Notes under the pieces: generated by a model
What the model saw: the letters and a program-made list of their open reading frames with translations, nothing else
Told to the model about the DNA's origin: nothing
Database searches by the model: none
DNA from: Bathymodiolus brooksi
Lineage: Eukaryota > Mollusca > Bivalvia > Mytilida > Modiolidae
DNA: 64,000 nt
Assembly: GCA_963680875.1 (NCBI GenBank)
Contig: OY804578.1
Coordinates: 103,383,689 to 103,447,688, forward strand
Reading direction: 5' to 3'
Part shown: positions 31,533-44,737 of the stretch, one piece after another
How the letters are laid out: each line of letters opens with the position of its first letter
How positions within the stretch are numbered: position 1 is the stretch's first letter
Program-made: the position numbers and the translations under genes

Positions 31533-33481
31533 TTAGATGAAACGTTTACTGTTTATTATAAACTTTTGTACATTTAAAAATAAACTATTATTTTGATGGT
31601 CTGTGAGGTCAGGTGATCCAAAAAGTAAACGGTCAACTGTCAAGTTCATAGGAATATCAATTGATTCGATATACCGATTTCTCGAATCGTTGAATCTATG
31701 ACAATAAAAAAGATAATGCGAGTTAGTTTCAGGGACCCCTTGATGACAACTACAGTTGGGCGAATCTACTACATTTTTTGGGAATAGATGCTGGTTTAGA
31801 GAGCTACATGCAGTTCGTAATCTCATGTGAAGGATTTGTCGAATTCGAGTTTCTGAGTAATAATAAATAGGTTTCTTTATACATTTTGATTTATAATAGG
31901 ATTTGAGAGATGAAGGAGACCTGCTATCTCTTATTGATGTGTGTTCGCTGTTCCATAATCTTACAGTAGAGGGTAGAAAATAATTATTATGCAAAGTTGT
32001 TCTAGTACGTACTGGGGGGATACTTACGGCCTGTCTAGTGTTGTAGTCATGAATATTTTCAAAGTTACAGGGAACAATTACACTAAGGTAAGGAGGAACA
32101 AGACCGTTTACCATTTTATAAAAATATATTTTTTGTGATTTTCCCGTCTTGCCTGTAACGTCTCCCAACCCGTCTCTTCATATAAACTATAAATAGAAAC
32201 TAACCGAGTTCCCCCAATAACGATTCTAGCAGCCTCTATTTGAACATTTTCTAATTTATTTATCAAGAACAATGTCTTATTATCCCATACGACGTCTGCA
32301 TATTCCAAAATCGGCCGAATGAAGGTAAGATAAATCTTTTCTAAGGTTTTCCTATTTAGAATAAATTTGAATTTGCTTAGTATGTTAACTCTAATAAAAG
32401 CTTTCTTTGTTATTAGATCAATATGTTTTTGCCAGCTACCGTCATTTGAAATTTCTAAGCCGAGATGTTTATGTTCTGTAACTTGATTAATTATTGTATT
32501 ATTCATTATAAGGGGCGGATGAAAAGGTTTGTTAATCTTTCTAGTGATCGTCATAGTTTCTGTTTTTTGAGGGTTAAAGTTTACTAGCCACTTAGTGGAC
32601 CAGGCATGAATTGTTGCCATGTCGTTATTTAACGTTATTGCCGATTCACGAGGGTTATCAACAATAACATACAAGCTAGTTTCATCAGCAAATAGTTTTA
32701 TAGATAAGTGAATTTCTGTGACAATGTCATTTATAAATATTATATAAAATAGATGCCCTAGAATAGATCCCTGGGGAGCCCCGGCTTTGACAGTGCGCCA
32801 TTTAGAATGTGCGCTTTCTATAACCACTCGTTGTTTTCTGTCTGTAAGATATTTTTTTATCCATAACAATAAAGACCCTTGTATCCCAATATTTTCTAAT
32901 TTATTAAGTAAACCCTTATGCCAAACCCTGTCAAAAGCTTTACTTATATCACAAAAAACTACGCGTATTTCTTTTCCTTCGTCTAAAGCTTTTCTGAATT
33001 CGTTTGTGAGACTTAGAAGTTGGTTAATTGCAGAGTCACCAGGAGTGAACCCTGATTGGTGTGGGGGTAATAATACTATTGTTGAGTAAAAAATTATAGA
33101 CATGTTTATAAATACATCTTCCCATTACCTTGCCCAAAACACTAATTAGAGAAATAGGTCTGTAATTATTTACCTTACTCAGATTATCTTTCTTAAAGTA
33201 CAGCTGTTGAATGTTGTCCTTCGTAGTAATTATATTATATGATGGACAATGTTCATCAGTAAACAGATCTTGCAATATAATATTCGGTTTGGGATATGAT
33301 TCATCAATATTCGTGAAGAAAAGCTTATGATATCACATTGACTGTATCTCTGGATTATATAGTCTTGATTGCCCCTTCGGTTTTTTTCATAACGTTTATT
33401 TGCATGTACATTATTATATATTTCATTTCCAATGAATAAATAGACTGCAAATGATGACGGTTTATATAACTTGCTTATCAC
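31533..33481 (-). pseudogene. Jockey/CR1-like non-LTR retrotransposon ORF2, 5'-truncated
   Basis: Minus strand, in order: linker NRRGNQDYIIQRY, RT finger/palm NYRPISLISVLGKVMGRCIY, HQSGFTPGDSAINQLL, FCDISKAFDRVWHKGLL, AGAPQGSILGHLFYIIFIND, the palm box FADETSLYV, the thumb (HKHLGLEISNDGSW, TFIRPILEYADVVWD), then a C-terminal His/Cys region (LHMRLRTACSSLNQHL, NCSC, SHYLFYC). The catalytic F-A-D-D box reads F-A-D-E, so the second metal-binding Asp is lost. Frames change at about 33050-33100 and at 32110-32165. The endonuclease domain and 5' end are missing, which is normal for LINE insertions. A stub of the same family is at 26400-26900. Confidence 0.92.
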
Positions 33482-34668
33482 ACCTCACTTTTTTCTAATC
33501 CTATTCTGATTGAATATAAATCTGACAAGTGTCATAAAGCAACTGGGATATTTTTTTATTTGTAGTGCATTGATGGAAAATGCCCTTCAATAGTAAACAA
33601 CCCAATTGTTCACAATTTTAAGCAACCTTACGAGCTCCCCCGTCATGGGAGACAACTCTATCAGCACCTTGTTGAAAAGTATACCATCAACTGTGTACTG
33701 ATGTCGAAAGATGCCATTGACACAATTTTAGCATTCGCTGCACAGTTGACTATTGTTTAACTATTATGTCTTACGATGACCTTGTATACTATTTATGATC
33801 ATTGCTATATCGATTGTAATTTTGGAAAAAAAAGTTATATTACTGTGAAAATATTATTTTTATTAATTAAGCAAACAATAAACATTGATACTTCATTGAA
33901 ACACTAGATATATTGGAAACATCCAATTACGCACACAAAAACAACGTTATGCTGAAACCAAATACAATTAGGCCTTCAGCAAAACTTAAATCTTTTGGAA
34001 ATATTTACAATTGTAAATACAATCAACTCATTAATTAACCAGAAAGACTTGTTAAATGTTCGGTAATATAAAGCTATTACTGCCTTTGTGTGAGGTGAAC
34101 ATTCAAGTTATCAACACTCAGGGGTTGTTTCCACTCGGGCATAACCCTCTGAATGAATATAGCGCATTTCGTGTTGACCAAATCGGATCATCTTTCACAT
34201 TTATATGTTCGCTGTTCCACAATACAATATTTGGACGCACATATCGAGTTCTCACGGACTGAATCCTTTGTTCTAACGTATGTCCTTTATTTCACCTAAT
34301 CGAATAAGAGCATTGAACTAATGATTACAACTTCACACTAGTACATTAGATGACTCTCTCATTTCGTTTCCTTGATTATCACACGTAATTTTTTCAGGTT
34401 ATTAACATTATGTCGAGACAATGGAATGTCCATGATTTGATATATTTGATTGCCTGACACACAGATGTTCACACCGCATGGAATGAGATTGAAATATTTT
34501 CTTCATTTATGATATTTCCGGTCGTATTTTACATTAGTCGAAAATGGAGACGGATGACTTCTATCTTTTCTTTTCAAAGTATTATCACTAAGCAGCTGTT
34601 GTCCACCCCCCGAAGATGGCATACGCTACCCTATGATACTCTTTACTGCCCTATCCTAGTCTCAAGCT
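33482..34668. other. AT-rich spacer
   Basis: Mostly unrecognised. 'gggagacaactctat' (about 33647) recurs as 'gggagataactctat' at about 35480, suggesting a worn dispersed repeat. No supported gene. Confidence 0.4.
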
Positions 34669-34912
34669 CGGAATGCGGTTGTTTGCCGTATGATAGTTGG
34701 ATTTACAACTATATGTAACCATTACAATTGTGAGCTCGAATCCCGCCCATGGCGATGTGTACTCGATACAAGATTATCTGATAATGTTTGTCAGTGATTT
34801 GCGGCAGTTCGGTGTTTTTCTCCGAGTACTCCAAATTCCTCCAACAATAAACCTGAAAGGCACGATATATCTGAAATATTGTTGAAAGTGGCATTAAGCA
34901 CCATAATCATTA
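34669..34912 (+). mobile_element. SINE-1 copy
   Basis: The head 'gccgtatgatagttggatttacaac' has a deletion before the B-box-like 'gagctcgaatcccgcc'. The body has 'gtactcgatacaagattat..ctgataatgtttgtcagtgatttgcggcag'. The 3' domain 'cgatatatctgaaatattgttgaaagtggcattaagcacc' is followed by a decayed tail. Confidence 0.8.
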
Positions 34913-34959
34913 TCCGATACTACATACTGACAGATATAACAATATTAGAAATTGGAGGA

Positions 34960-35125
34960 AAGCATAAAAAGTAGATATCTAATTTAGTGCACACGATGTG
35001 TTTCTGGAATAACCTTCATCAGGTATGCTCATAGTCAAAAGACTGGAAAGTGTTTTGGAGAACGTAAACCAAAGGGCATAAACAAGGATAGCCAAAGTCT
35101 GCTAATATTACTTATGCCTGATGGA
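34960..35125 (+). repeat. Dispersed repeat R4 copy
   Basis: 'agatatctaatttagtgcacacgatgtgtttctggaataaccttcatcagg' through 'ccaaagggcataaacaaggatagccaaagtctgctaatattactt'. Confidence 0.75.
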
Positions 35126-37144
35126 TATTGCTATTAAGAAGAGTTTGAAGATACCAAATATTTTTAATAAGATGCATTTAATCCATGTATATCAAGTGCA
35201 ATGAAAACGTAGCACAACCTTCATCGTGGACGCTAAAATCGACAGATTGGAAATCCAAATAAGCTTAAAGTGTTTGGGCGCAAATGTGACCATTACATTA
35301 TACACATTATCAACCAGATTACAAGAATATTTCAGTTTCCAATAAATAACTTAGAGGTCAATTCCTCCAATTTTATAATAGGAGTTAAAAAAAGGAAAGG
35401 TTAATGATATATGTTATGATGATACGTTGGAATATATTTTTAAGTGAAAGTTTGGTTTAAGGGTGTATGCCTGGGGTATGGGAGATAACTCTATTTTCAG
35501 TGTCTTCTCAAATATATGATCATCTGTGCGCTTGAAAATTCCCCCTCAATTCCAAGCTTCTTTGTGACAAAGATTGTTTACATTGGATATGGCCAGTTAA
35601 AAAAATGACTCCTTTTCCTTTTACCTTTCCATAGCTGTGCTCCTTGTATTTTTATATCTTACTGCTGCTTATGCCAGTGTCAGGCAGTGTGTTATTATTA
35701 TATGCCGGTGCCCACAAAATATCATTGAAATATCTCTTACCAGAAGAAATGTTCATCGAAATATGTTGTCAAAAATGCCAGAAATGTAACACAATTTGTG
35801 TGACAACCTTTTTCTATTGAATTTCAAGGGTTTGTCAAAAAAAAGAATTAAATATATACACCAGAATCTTAGATATTATGAAACTATAGAGTAAATTCAT
35901 TCTATGGTAGTAAAAAAAATAGAAAGCTATGCTTGGGGAAAAAATTGTAATATCTGATCCTCTCTTATACCGCCGCTCCCCTTCTCCTACGACAACTAAA
36001 GAATAACCAGAATCAAACGAATACAACTGGAGCACAAAATTTGAAGGAATTCAACAATACAGCTGGGTGGCTGTCTGTGTATTTTGGTGGTTTTTTTTGT
36101 AATGAATTAATCAAGTAGAGTCACCCTCAAACCACCCCTCCCCCCCCCCTCCCCAGCCGACTTGAAAAGAAAAAAGACAAATGCAGTCATTTGGTAATTT
36201 GGACATCCACTGTGTCAATTATAAGAATTCAAAAGCTTTTTGTTATTGGTAACTAGTTATTTTTTATCTCACAAACAAAGAAACTAGCAAAGGATGGGTG
36301 TGTGATAACTTTCCTCGACAATTTCATTTGTTTCTGGGTGCCATCCATGAAAAACATAAATTTAAATATTTTAAAAATCTGACGGTAAAGGTTTGTAAAA
36401 TTTGGTGCAATGATGTCTATATGTCTATTCTTCAGTGTGACATTTTTTGGTGGAAATTAATCGAGAGGAATTTTTTTAATCCGATGTTTAATACCAAGGT
36501 GGTCCTCAGGGCATCCCCCTTTTTTGTAATTTCCACTGTTTTGCACGTGATTATCTCCAAACAGGATATTCAGATATGCTAGATATTTCATATTTATTCA
36601 ACAACAACACTCTCAAGTGTATTAAAGCTAAAATATTCCCTTTCAATCAGAAATAAATGTGCATATCTATTAGAATCTTCCGAAACTAGTATTACCATCT
36701 GGCGTCAAGAATACTTTGGCAGATAATGTATTTAGACATAACTATTCCATGATGCAAATTTAAAAAAAATTGAACGATGGGAACATTTTAGGGTAATCCA
36801 TGTTTACACCCTTAAGTGATGTTTCCAACTCAGGGTGATTCGACTTGTATTACGCAAATATTTGTTTTTACAAACGCTAAAAACTACTTTTATCAATCAA
36901 CATTGGAAATGGTAATACATACAATTGATATGTTCAGATCCAAGTTATCCAGTTGATGCAAAGTAAATGTAATCGACAAAAGACATAAAAAAAAAACTGT
37001 TTCATATAAACGCTTGACACGTTTGCTTTGACATATTTCTTGCAATTGTTAAGTTATATTATGCAACAGTTCAGACAAATATAACGGGAGTAATTAATCC
37101 TTTAGAAAAATAACAATACAAAGCATATAGCATGACCTTGACAT
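35126..37144. other. AT-rich spacer
   Basis: Contains a C-run (36140-36155). Short open frames (for example 36298-36582) show no recognisable domain. No supported gene. Confidence 0.4.
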
Positions 37145-38710
37145 TGAAGTTTAACTTTGTATCCTTTATTAGGGCCAACTCTCAACTGAGGCGCTGCTGT
37201 AGACTACGTATCGCATTGTATGTTAGTTTTGATGATGTAATATAAAAATGACAATTCCATAAACAAAATCAGGCCATCGACTTAAATGAGTTAGAGATGT
37301 GCAATTCAACACTGATTTCATCTAAGAATGTTTCTTCTCGACAGCATAATATATTTTGAGAAAATGATATTGAAAGGAGGTAGACGCATAATTCCCAACA
37401 GGAACCGATTATGTCACCATAGAAACCACATTAACAACTTTCACTTCATAGTAATATAAATGTAGATATCAAATGTAGTGCGCATGACGAATTTCTGGAA
37501 TAATTTTCATCTGATACGCTGATTATTTTGAAAGCAAGCAAACCAAAGATCCTGAACAAGATAGCCAAAATAACATTACCTAAAAGCCTGAACAAGATAG
37601 CCAAAATAAGATTACCTAAGAGCCTGAACAAGATAGCCAAAATAAGATTACCTAAGAGCCTGAACAAGATAGCCAAAATAAGATTACCTAAGAGCCTGAA
37701 CAAGATAGCCAAAATAAGATTACCTAAGAGCCTGAAGAAGATAGCCAAAATAACATTACCTATGCGTGAAGGTGATTTGTTTTAATTTTGATGAATTAAA
37801 TTATGTAGGAAGACATAGCATGTATTATTACCATGAGAAAACAAAAACAAATACAAGATTATTGGCAGTGGTAATTTGTGACACAGATATCCCATATCGG
37901 TCAAGCAAGTCATGGTGGCGATCGTCAAACTTCCAAAGTGATGCCTTCAACATAACCGAAAGGAATTCTTGGAACAAAAGCAAATACGAGATTATGGGCA
38001 GTTATTGGCCACATCTTTAATTGTTTCTGTATCTATAAACAACAACGTCTTCTGTTTCAGGTACAAATTGGTAAGAATTACCCAGGATGCAATTTGCATT
38101 ACACAATAATGGGTCATATTAAAATAAAAAGTTATATCCCGATTTCGCAGTATAAATGGATTTATGAATAAGACATAAATCATAATATCGCCAGGTTTTC
38201 ATAGGACCCAAAAATGTAACATTAAAGAAACACAATAAAATTAATAAAGTATTTCCAATGGAATAGTAGTCTGGAACTGATATATTTTAAATCATATACT
38301 CTGTTTTTCTATAAGGAGAAGCTTACTATTTATCAGAGGGCAAATCATAATACCAGACACCATTGAACAAAAGCACAATACGATCATATGTCAATGTATT
38401 TTTTAAATAATCTCAACCCCTATACATCTCGTACAATTAATACAATAATGGACTTTCTTATCAGTTAACCACTGACATGTTATCGTAGGTTGTTGTTTTT
38501 TTTTCTTGGGTTTGTAAGCAATCAGTTGCAATTTTATTAGAGTGTTTTCAGTTCTAGTAATAAAAACGAAGATATCCAATTTAGTACGCACGGCGCGTTT
38601 TTTGGAATAACCTTAATCGGGTATGCTCAAAGACAAAATATGTGAAAGCCGATTACTTTTAAAATGTTTGGGAGCAGTAAAGCCAAAGGGCCTAAACAGG
38701 ACAACCAAAA
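37145..38710. repeat. Second duplicated block, copy 1
   Basis: This aligns with 39705-40865: 'tgtatcctttattagggcca', 'caggccatcgac', 'gacgaatttctggaataattttcatc', 'tatcccgatttcgc..gtata..tggattta', 'cataatatcgccag'. R4 cores lie at 37455 and 38570. The main length difference is the 36-bp array in this copy. Confidence 0.85.
37538..37765. repeat. 36-bp array, about 6 units
   Basis: The unit 'aagagcctgaacaagatagc' plus 'caaaataagattacct' is an expanded piece of the R4 repeat. The other copy of the block has it once (about 40075-40110). The matching repetitive frames on both strands are artefacts of a 36-bp, stop-free unit. Confidence 0.9.
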
Positions 38711-38964
38711 TCTGATATGATCACCTATGCCTTAAGAAAATATGAAAAATCATTAGATTTCACAGAATGATTATATTGATTGAACATTGTAATTCTTTTG
38801 TCACTTTAATACGTCTAATTTAAACTTACTTAACAAGTTAAATACAGAATCAACGACCTAACATCACGTTTTTTGCTTTGATGTTTTGTAAATATATAGC
38901 TAACAGTGTTATTGATTTAGAAAACCGATGACGTTATAAACGTGTATATATATATTGTCTTGAT
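38711..38964. other. AT-rich spacer
   Basis: Nothing recognised. Confidence 0.4.
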
Positions 38965-39195
38965 AGCAATATACCAGCTTCTCCTGCATATTGTGTTTAC
39001 ATATCGCAATTGATTCGCTATGCAACGGCCAGTAGCAATTATTCTGATTTCTTGAAACGTCATCTTTATCTGAGAAACAGGCTACTAGACCAGGGCTATA
39101 AAAAGATTCGCCTTATTCGATCTCTTAAAAAGTTTATATTCCGATACCAAGATCTTGTCTAAAAATATTCTGTCTCTGCAGAGACGATAATAAAC
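38965..39195 (+). pseudogene. Penelope-like RT, C-terminal fragment
   Basis: Translating 'ataccagcttctcctgcata..' gives IPASPAYCVYISQLIRYA, DFLKRHLYLRNRLLDQGY, RSLKKFIFRYQDLV, then a stop and KYSVS. This is clearly related to the region behind the palm of the RT at 46796-47275 (FPAAPAYGVCISQLIRYFRA) but a different subfamily. It is only about 75 codons, with one in-frame TAA at 39162. The sequence 'ctgcagagacgataataaac.atggatttcc' at its end is repeated at 39330. Confidence 0.75.
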
Positions 39196-39452
39196 CATGG
39201 ATTTTCATAAGTAAATATGGAAAATGTATAAAGATAAGGATTAAGTAATCGTGGTTTAGACAAGACGTCATTCAACATCTCATTTGAAATCAAATTGTGT
39301 AAGAAGACGACCGTTTAATTAAACCGTTCTGCAGAGACGATAATAAACGATGGATTTCCATAAAGTACTACGTTGACTACTATTATACCTAATTTGTCCC
39401 AGTATTGTTAAAAATGTCGTTATAGTGACAACCGGAACCTTTTAACCGTAAT

Positions 39453-39645
39453 AGAAGTGGGAGGTTTGGCGCCGTAAAATCTGATTCAACCCACCATTTC
39501 TTTGGAAATGCCTGTACCAAGTCAGAGCCATTGCGGTTTTCCCAGTTTTCCGGTTGTTGACTGATTTTGTCTCTTTGTTGACTTATGAGTTTTGCCTTTC
39601 CCTTTGGAAGATTGCTCGGTGTTCGGTAATTTTGTTATTACCCTT
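39453..39645 (+). mobile_element. Short dispersed element, full copy (193 bp)
   Basis: AGAAGTGGGAGGTTTGGCGC to GTAATTTTGTTATTACCCTT, same length and ends as 18810-19001. No clear target duplication. Confidence 0.88.
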
Positions 39646-39704
39646 ATTAACATGTAGTGCATTCTGTAGTTCGAAAATAAATGTTAGAGAACACCGAACT
39701 GTGT

Positions 39705-40865
39705 ATCCTTTATTAGGGCCAGCTCTCACCTAAGTTGCTACAGTATACCACGTGTTGCAATGTATGCTAATTTTGACGGTGTAATTCCATAAAAGACAAA
39801 TCAGGCCATCGACATAGTGAACTCTTACTTCTTCTAAAACTGTTTCATCTCGATCATAATACATTTTGAGAACATGGTATTGAAAGGTGATAGGGGCAAA
39901 AATTCCCAACTGGAAGCGGTTATGTGATCATAGAGACAGTATTAACAACTTTACACTTCATAGTAACACAAACACATATATCTACCATAATGTGCATGAC
40001 GAATTTCTAAAATAATTTTCATCGGCTCGGCTGATTGAAAGGCAAATTATCATTTTGAAAGCAAGCACACCAAAGAGCCTAAGCAAGATAGCCAAGATAA
40101 GATTATATATGCATGAAGGAGATTGGACTTAGTTTTGATCAAATTAATTATTTAGGATGGAATATTATGTATTATTATCCTGAGAAAACCTTAGAACAAA
40201 AACAAATACGAGATTATTGGCCACAGCTTTAATTGTCTCTGTATTTGTAAGCAACAATGTCTTCATGCACAAATTGGAAAGAACTACCCATGATGCAATT
40301 CGCATTGCACAACAATGAGTGATACTAAAATAAAGAATAATATCCCGATTTCGCCGGATAAGTGGATTTATTAATAAGACATAAATCATAATATCGCCAG
40401 TCTTTCATGGGACCTCAAGCTATAACATTTTAAGTAGCAATAAATAAAGTATGTCCAATGGAAATAATAGTCTGGAACTCATATATTTGTATTCCTATAA
40501 TCTGTTTTTCTATAAAGAGAAGCTTGATATTTATCAGAGTGAACATCATTATGCCAGACATCATTGAACAAAAACGCATTACGGTCATATGTCAATGTAT
40601 TTTTAAAATAATCTGAACCCCAATACATCGTGTACAATTAATATCATAATGGACTTTCTTATCAGCTACTGACATTTTTTAGTTATTTTAGTTTGGTTTG
40701 TAAGCAATCAGTTACCATTTTATTCTATTGTATTAAGTTTGTTTGAGTTATAGTAATAAAATCGTAAATATTATGTTTAGTTTCTGGAATAATCTTAATC
40801 AAGTACGCTCAAAGCCAAATAATTTAATTGTTTCGGAGCAGCAAAAAACCAAAGGGTCTAAGCAC
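39705..40865. repeat. Second duplicated block, copy 2
   Basis: Counterpart of 37145-38710 with the 36-bp unit present once. It ends in an R4 copy (40765-40865). Confidence 0.85.
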
Positions 40866-40924
40866 ATGAGAGCGGTCTACTCTTTTTTAACCTTATTTCT
40901 TATGTTCTGAACACAATCTGATTA

Positions 40925-41180
40925 GGGGCCGTCGTGGTCGTGATCGGATGATAGTTGGATTTATAGCTACTTATGCAATCAGTGCCTATTACCACTAACG
41001 TTGCAGGCTGTATTCCCGCTCATGGTGAGGTGTACTCGATACAACATTATGTGATACAGTTTGTCGGTGACTTGCGGCAGGTCGGTGGTTTTCTCCAGGA
41101 ACCAATAAAACTGACAGCCATGATAAAACTAAGATATTATTGAAAGTGGCGTTAACCACCATAACCCTAACCCTTATAAT
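40925..41180 (+). mobile_element. SINE-1, nearly full-length copy
   Basis: The head GGGGCCGTCGTGGTCGTGAT with an A-box-like segment runs through 'agttggatttatagctacttatgcaatcagtgcctattaccactaacgttg' to a worn B box and 'cccgctcatggtgaggtgtactcgat'. The body has 'ggcggcaggtcggtggttttctcc'-like sequence. The 3' domain and the tail CCATAACCCTAACCCTT follow. It shows the whole layout: tRNA-like head, body, 3' domain, telomere-like tail. Confidence 0.85.
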
Positions 41181-41800
41181 ATACCATTCTTACAAATGAC
41201 AAAAAACGACGGATGGCGTTCACATGACAGTGCAGGAAGTCACAGACAACAGTCATCACAGAATGTTGAAGTTGGTACACCTCGCAATGATATGGTGTAT
41301 TATAGTGATTAACGGTTTATAATTGTCTGAAATAAGAGCAGCAATTATTACTGTGTATAATAAATATTTATTTATATATACATATCAGCACGGACTACTT
41401 TTGTGTATTACAATATCAAATTGCCACGATCAAGTGTTGTGTCTAACTAATTCTGACACACTAAGAACAAAACTCATTACATTCTGTCAATGAAATTTCG
41501 TGCTTATACTGCACTGGAATACAAACAACACCACATGAGCACAGCAAAACAAGCGAAACTCATTAATGAACAATCGCCGATAAGTGAGAGAGCGCTATAT
41601 GATGCTAAGCGGATATGCACGCACGTTCCTACTAATTTGCAAGGTTTATTCTTTGAGTGGATGAAATATTATTGTTCTACCATTTTCTGAAAAACGAGAC
41701 AATTTAGATGTATGCCACCTAAAATACCACAACATCAGTTTTAAAATCGAATAGGAAAAGAATAGAAACAGCGGCAAAATACATCTAAAATGCATGTAAA
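41181..41800. other. AT-rich spacer
   Basis: The 66-residue frame at 41490-41690 has no recognisable domain. Confidence 0.4.
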
Positions 41801-41804
41801 TGAC

Positions 41805-42045
41805 CACTCTCTCTCCTGTCTTGGTACAGGCATTTCAATAAAAAGTGGCGGTATTAAACTAATTTGTACAGGAAAGGTTTAAATCTAATTGTGTGTGCAC
41901 GATGCGTTTCAGGAATAACCTTCCTCAAGTATGTTCATAGTCAAAAGATTGAAAAGCCAAAAAAATTAAAAGTCATTGACAGCAAGTAATCCACAAGGTA
42001 TATACAAAATAGCCAAAATCGGTTAAGATTACCAAGGCTTTACTG
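41805..42045 (+). repeat. Worn pieces of two dispersed repeats
   Basis: 41812-41880 ('ctctcctgtcttggtacaggcatttcaataaaaagtggcgg') is related to the middle of the 192-bp element in reverse. 41885-42045 is an R4 copy ('cacgatgcgtttcaggaataaccttcctcaag'). Confidence 0.6.
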
Positions 42046-44128
42046 TATTACATTATAGTGCCGGTGTACCACCTCAATGTTATTTCAAAATAGACGTGGT
42101 ACACACGCACTAAGTTAGATATCTACGTTTTTATATCTATTTCTATAAAAATAACAACAAAAACAAAAATGCTTCATAACATGACATCATTTATAACAGC
42201 ATAAAACTGAAACATTTTGGTAACTGTATCTGATTCGTTTAGTTGTTATATTCCACTAAGATTATTAATATTTATTTTCGTAGTTAATCATGATACGAGT
42301 CATTATTCATGAGAACAGATAAAACAACAAGAGATTCATATCTTCAATTAACGTGTGTCCAATAATATTAAAAACCTGATAATAATGAAACGCACCATAT
42401 ATTTCCTACAAACATATCTATATCAATAATTATACTGGCTATTAATGAAATAGTCAATAAGATGTTAATAAATAACTTGCCATAATCAAAGTTGTTCTTC
42501 TGTGTCGGAATTTCAGATTTGTCAATTATAGTAAACTTGGAATGTTTCCAAGTGGGATAATCATTGTCCAGACTATCTTTAATATACGCAATATATCATG
42601 TAGAAATTATAGATATATTGTTTAGTTCTTTTAGATTTTGATGAAATTAGAAAAGAAATCAAGTACCGACAAATAAGCAATAAAAGAGATTTATTATTTT
42701 TCTCTAGTTTTTATCATCCTCTTCTTTTTACATGGCAGCTGCCACGACGATTTACCTTTTATTTTTAATATTTCAGTAAGTGTGATCTATTAGAATGAGA
42801 TTGTTGAAAACATTATTATTGTATTTCGCTATGCCAAGAGATTTGTTAATCATAATATCAAATTTTTGTCTTCCTACAAAGTAATTCTGTTTTTAACGTC
42901 ATTACTAGAATATATGCAATATATTATAAATGTTTTCTTCAGAAGTAAGCAAATTCGATACGTACAGCTCCTGATGCAAGAAACAATTGACACGCGTTAG
43001 CCATATTAATCTCCTGTTAACATACTTATTATGGTAAACCGGAGAGTGACATTTAATATTTATCTTTATTCCATAGTATTCATATTAATAATGCTGCATT
43101 TGCTCTGTATCCAATCAGAAACATCTATCGTTAAAATGACAAATGTTGTTGCAAGTGACTTCCTGGTTTAAATTTCCCACATATTCCATATTTCATCGCA
43201 ATGTAATAATGTGTGTCAGTTAACAAGGAGAACTAGACAACACCTGGTGTTCATCTATTAAAACACACACGATCACCAACAGTTCACTGATTTGCTATAA
43301 TAACATTACACTTAAACTTAGATGTTGGTGGACAGAGATATACTAGGAAGGCCATATGGCAGTTTATTGACCGGTCTGTGACCCCTAAAATACTGTATGG
43401 TCAGAGGCGGTGGGGATGACAGTTACATGTACATAGAAAAAAATGGAATCTAGGTATCACCATTGAAGTTTAATTTCAAGCAGACACATCCTTTAAGGAC
43501 TAAGCAAAGAACCTGTCAGACGACATCTTTGTTTGTTTATGAAATGTAAAACCGGGAACCAATGTCGGTTGATTTCCGGGTTTTATATTATATTGGAGGG
43601 CACCCATATATTGGACCGGCTTGCCTACAAAGACAAATAGTGTAAATAAAAACGTAAAGCATAATATATAGTTATATAAATCAAAATTATTTCACTTCTT
43701 TCCGGGTACTATTTGCTTGCGAAATTTTGTCGAATCTGTAAACATTCTAAAACACTACGCGAAGATGTTATGTTCCCATTGGGATAATGCATATATGAAA
43801 TGATTTTTAATGATTTAACATTATTTTTTAAAACATAGTGGAATGCAGGAGAAAATCAGTTTTGGTCTATTGATGGCTAATATAGATTGTTTTACTTAGC
43901 AAATAACAGGGGGAATAAAGCTCGTCTATCTTCCCGCCTCTCAACCTGGTTCAACAAATTCTACATTTCCCACCAATAGACCAATATTGTATATTCATGT
44001 ACCAAATTATTCCATTCTACATATAATAAAAATGAAAAGGTTTATTTTGTCGTAATACAAATATTAAGACATATTTATAAAATAATATTGCGCTATTCTG
44101 TAGCCTACACATCCTATCAGCATCGCAT
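42046..44128. other. AT-rich spacer, about 2.1 kb
   Basis: Read on both strands. I recognise no gene, no RT or transposase remnant and no repeat shared with the rest of the window. Confidence 0.4.
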
Positions 44129-44240
44129 ACGGTTTTCACAGTTTTCCGGTTGTTGACTGATTTTGTCTGTTTATATAATTATGAGTTTTGACTTTCCCTT
44201 TGTAAGATTGTTCGGAGTTCGGTAATTTTGTTATTACCTT
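44129..44240 (+). mobile_element. Short dispersed element, 5'-truncated copy (112 bp)
   Basis: Starts 'acggttttcacagttttccgg' and ends 'ggtaattttgttattacctt'. The same 3' end as the other four copies. Confidence 0.82.
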
Positions 44241-44737
44241 TATATAGATGATTGTTGCTGGCGTGCAAAAAGCTTACAAAGGGGTTAGTGGCAGATAGAT
44301 TGAAGTCTTCTCTTCAGACGTTTTACGGTTGACAGCAGAGTTAGTGTGATAGATGGCTCAGGAATTTTCCATCCCCTTTCCTTGTTTACTGTGCTTGACA
44401 ATTAGTCTATGTAGCGAGGAACACCTGGGTTCGCAACGGCTCTTGTGTTGTTTTCCAAGTTTGTTCACGTTGATAGTTGTTTGCTTTCATTATTTCTCGT
44501 TCATGATTTATCAAGGGTTTTGTAACAAAAGTAACACGACAGCTGCCGCTAATGGAGCAGTAACTGCTTCTGATTACTCCTTTTGTATTTGCAATCTTTT
44601 CTTAAACAAATGTTTTCCTTTCTATTCTGATTTATGATTATTTTTTCACGTCTTGGTATCTTCAACTGTCCATTCATATGTATGATTGTAAAATAAACAA
44701 CAAACATTAATTAATGTGTCGTACAAGACGATTGGAT
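44241..44737. other. Spacer with an unassigned 94-codon frame
   Basis: A frame at 44353-44637 encodes a Cys/Phe-rich peptide with one hydrophobic stretch (FTLIVVCFHYFSFMIY). It matches nothing I know and is probably chance. Confidence 0.35.

Noticed and set aside
34190..34262. Minus-strand peptide with a LWNSEH phrase like the Jockey/CR1-like C-terminal region
   Set aside because: About 25 residues with weak surrounding similarity. Too little to call a fragment.
37446..37785. Repetitive open frames on both strands (LLGNLILAILFR and KSLNKIAKIRLP types)
   Set aside because: A 36-bp unit without stops opens both strands at once. This is an artefact of the array.
44353..44637. A 94-codon Cys-rich frame as a secreted or membrane protein
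   Set aside because: No signal peptide at the start, no known domain, and it lies between repeats.
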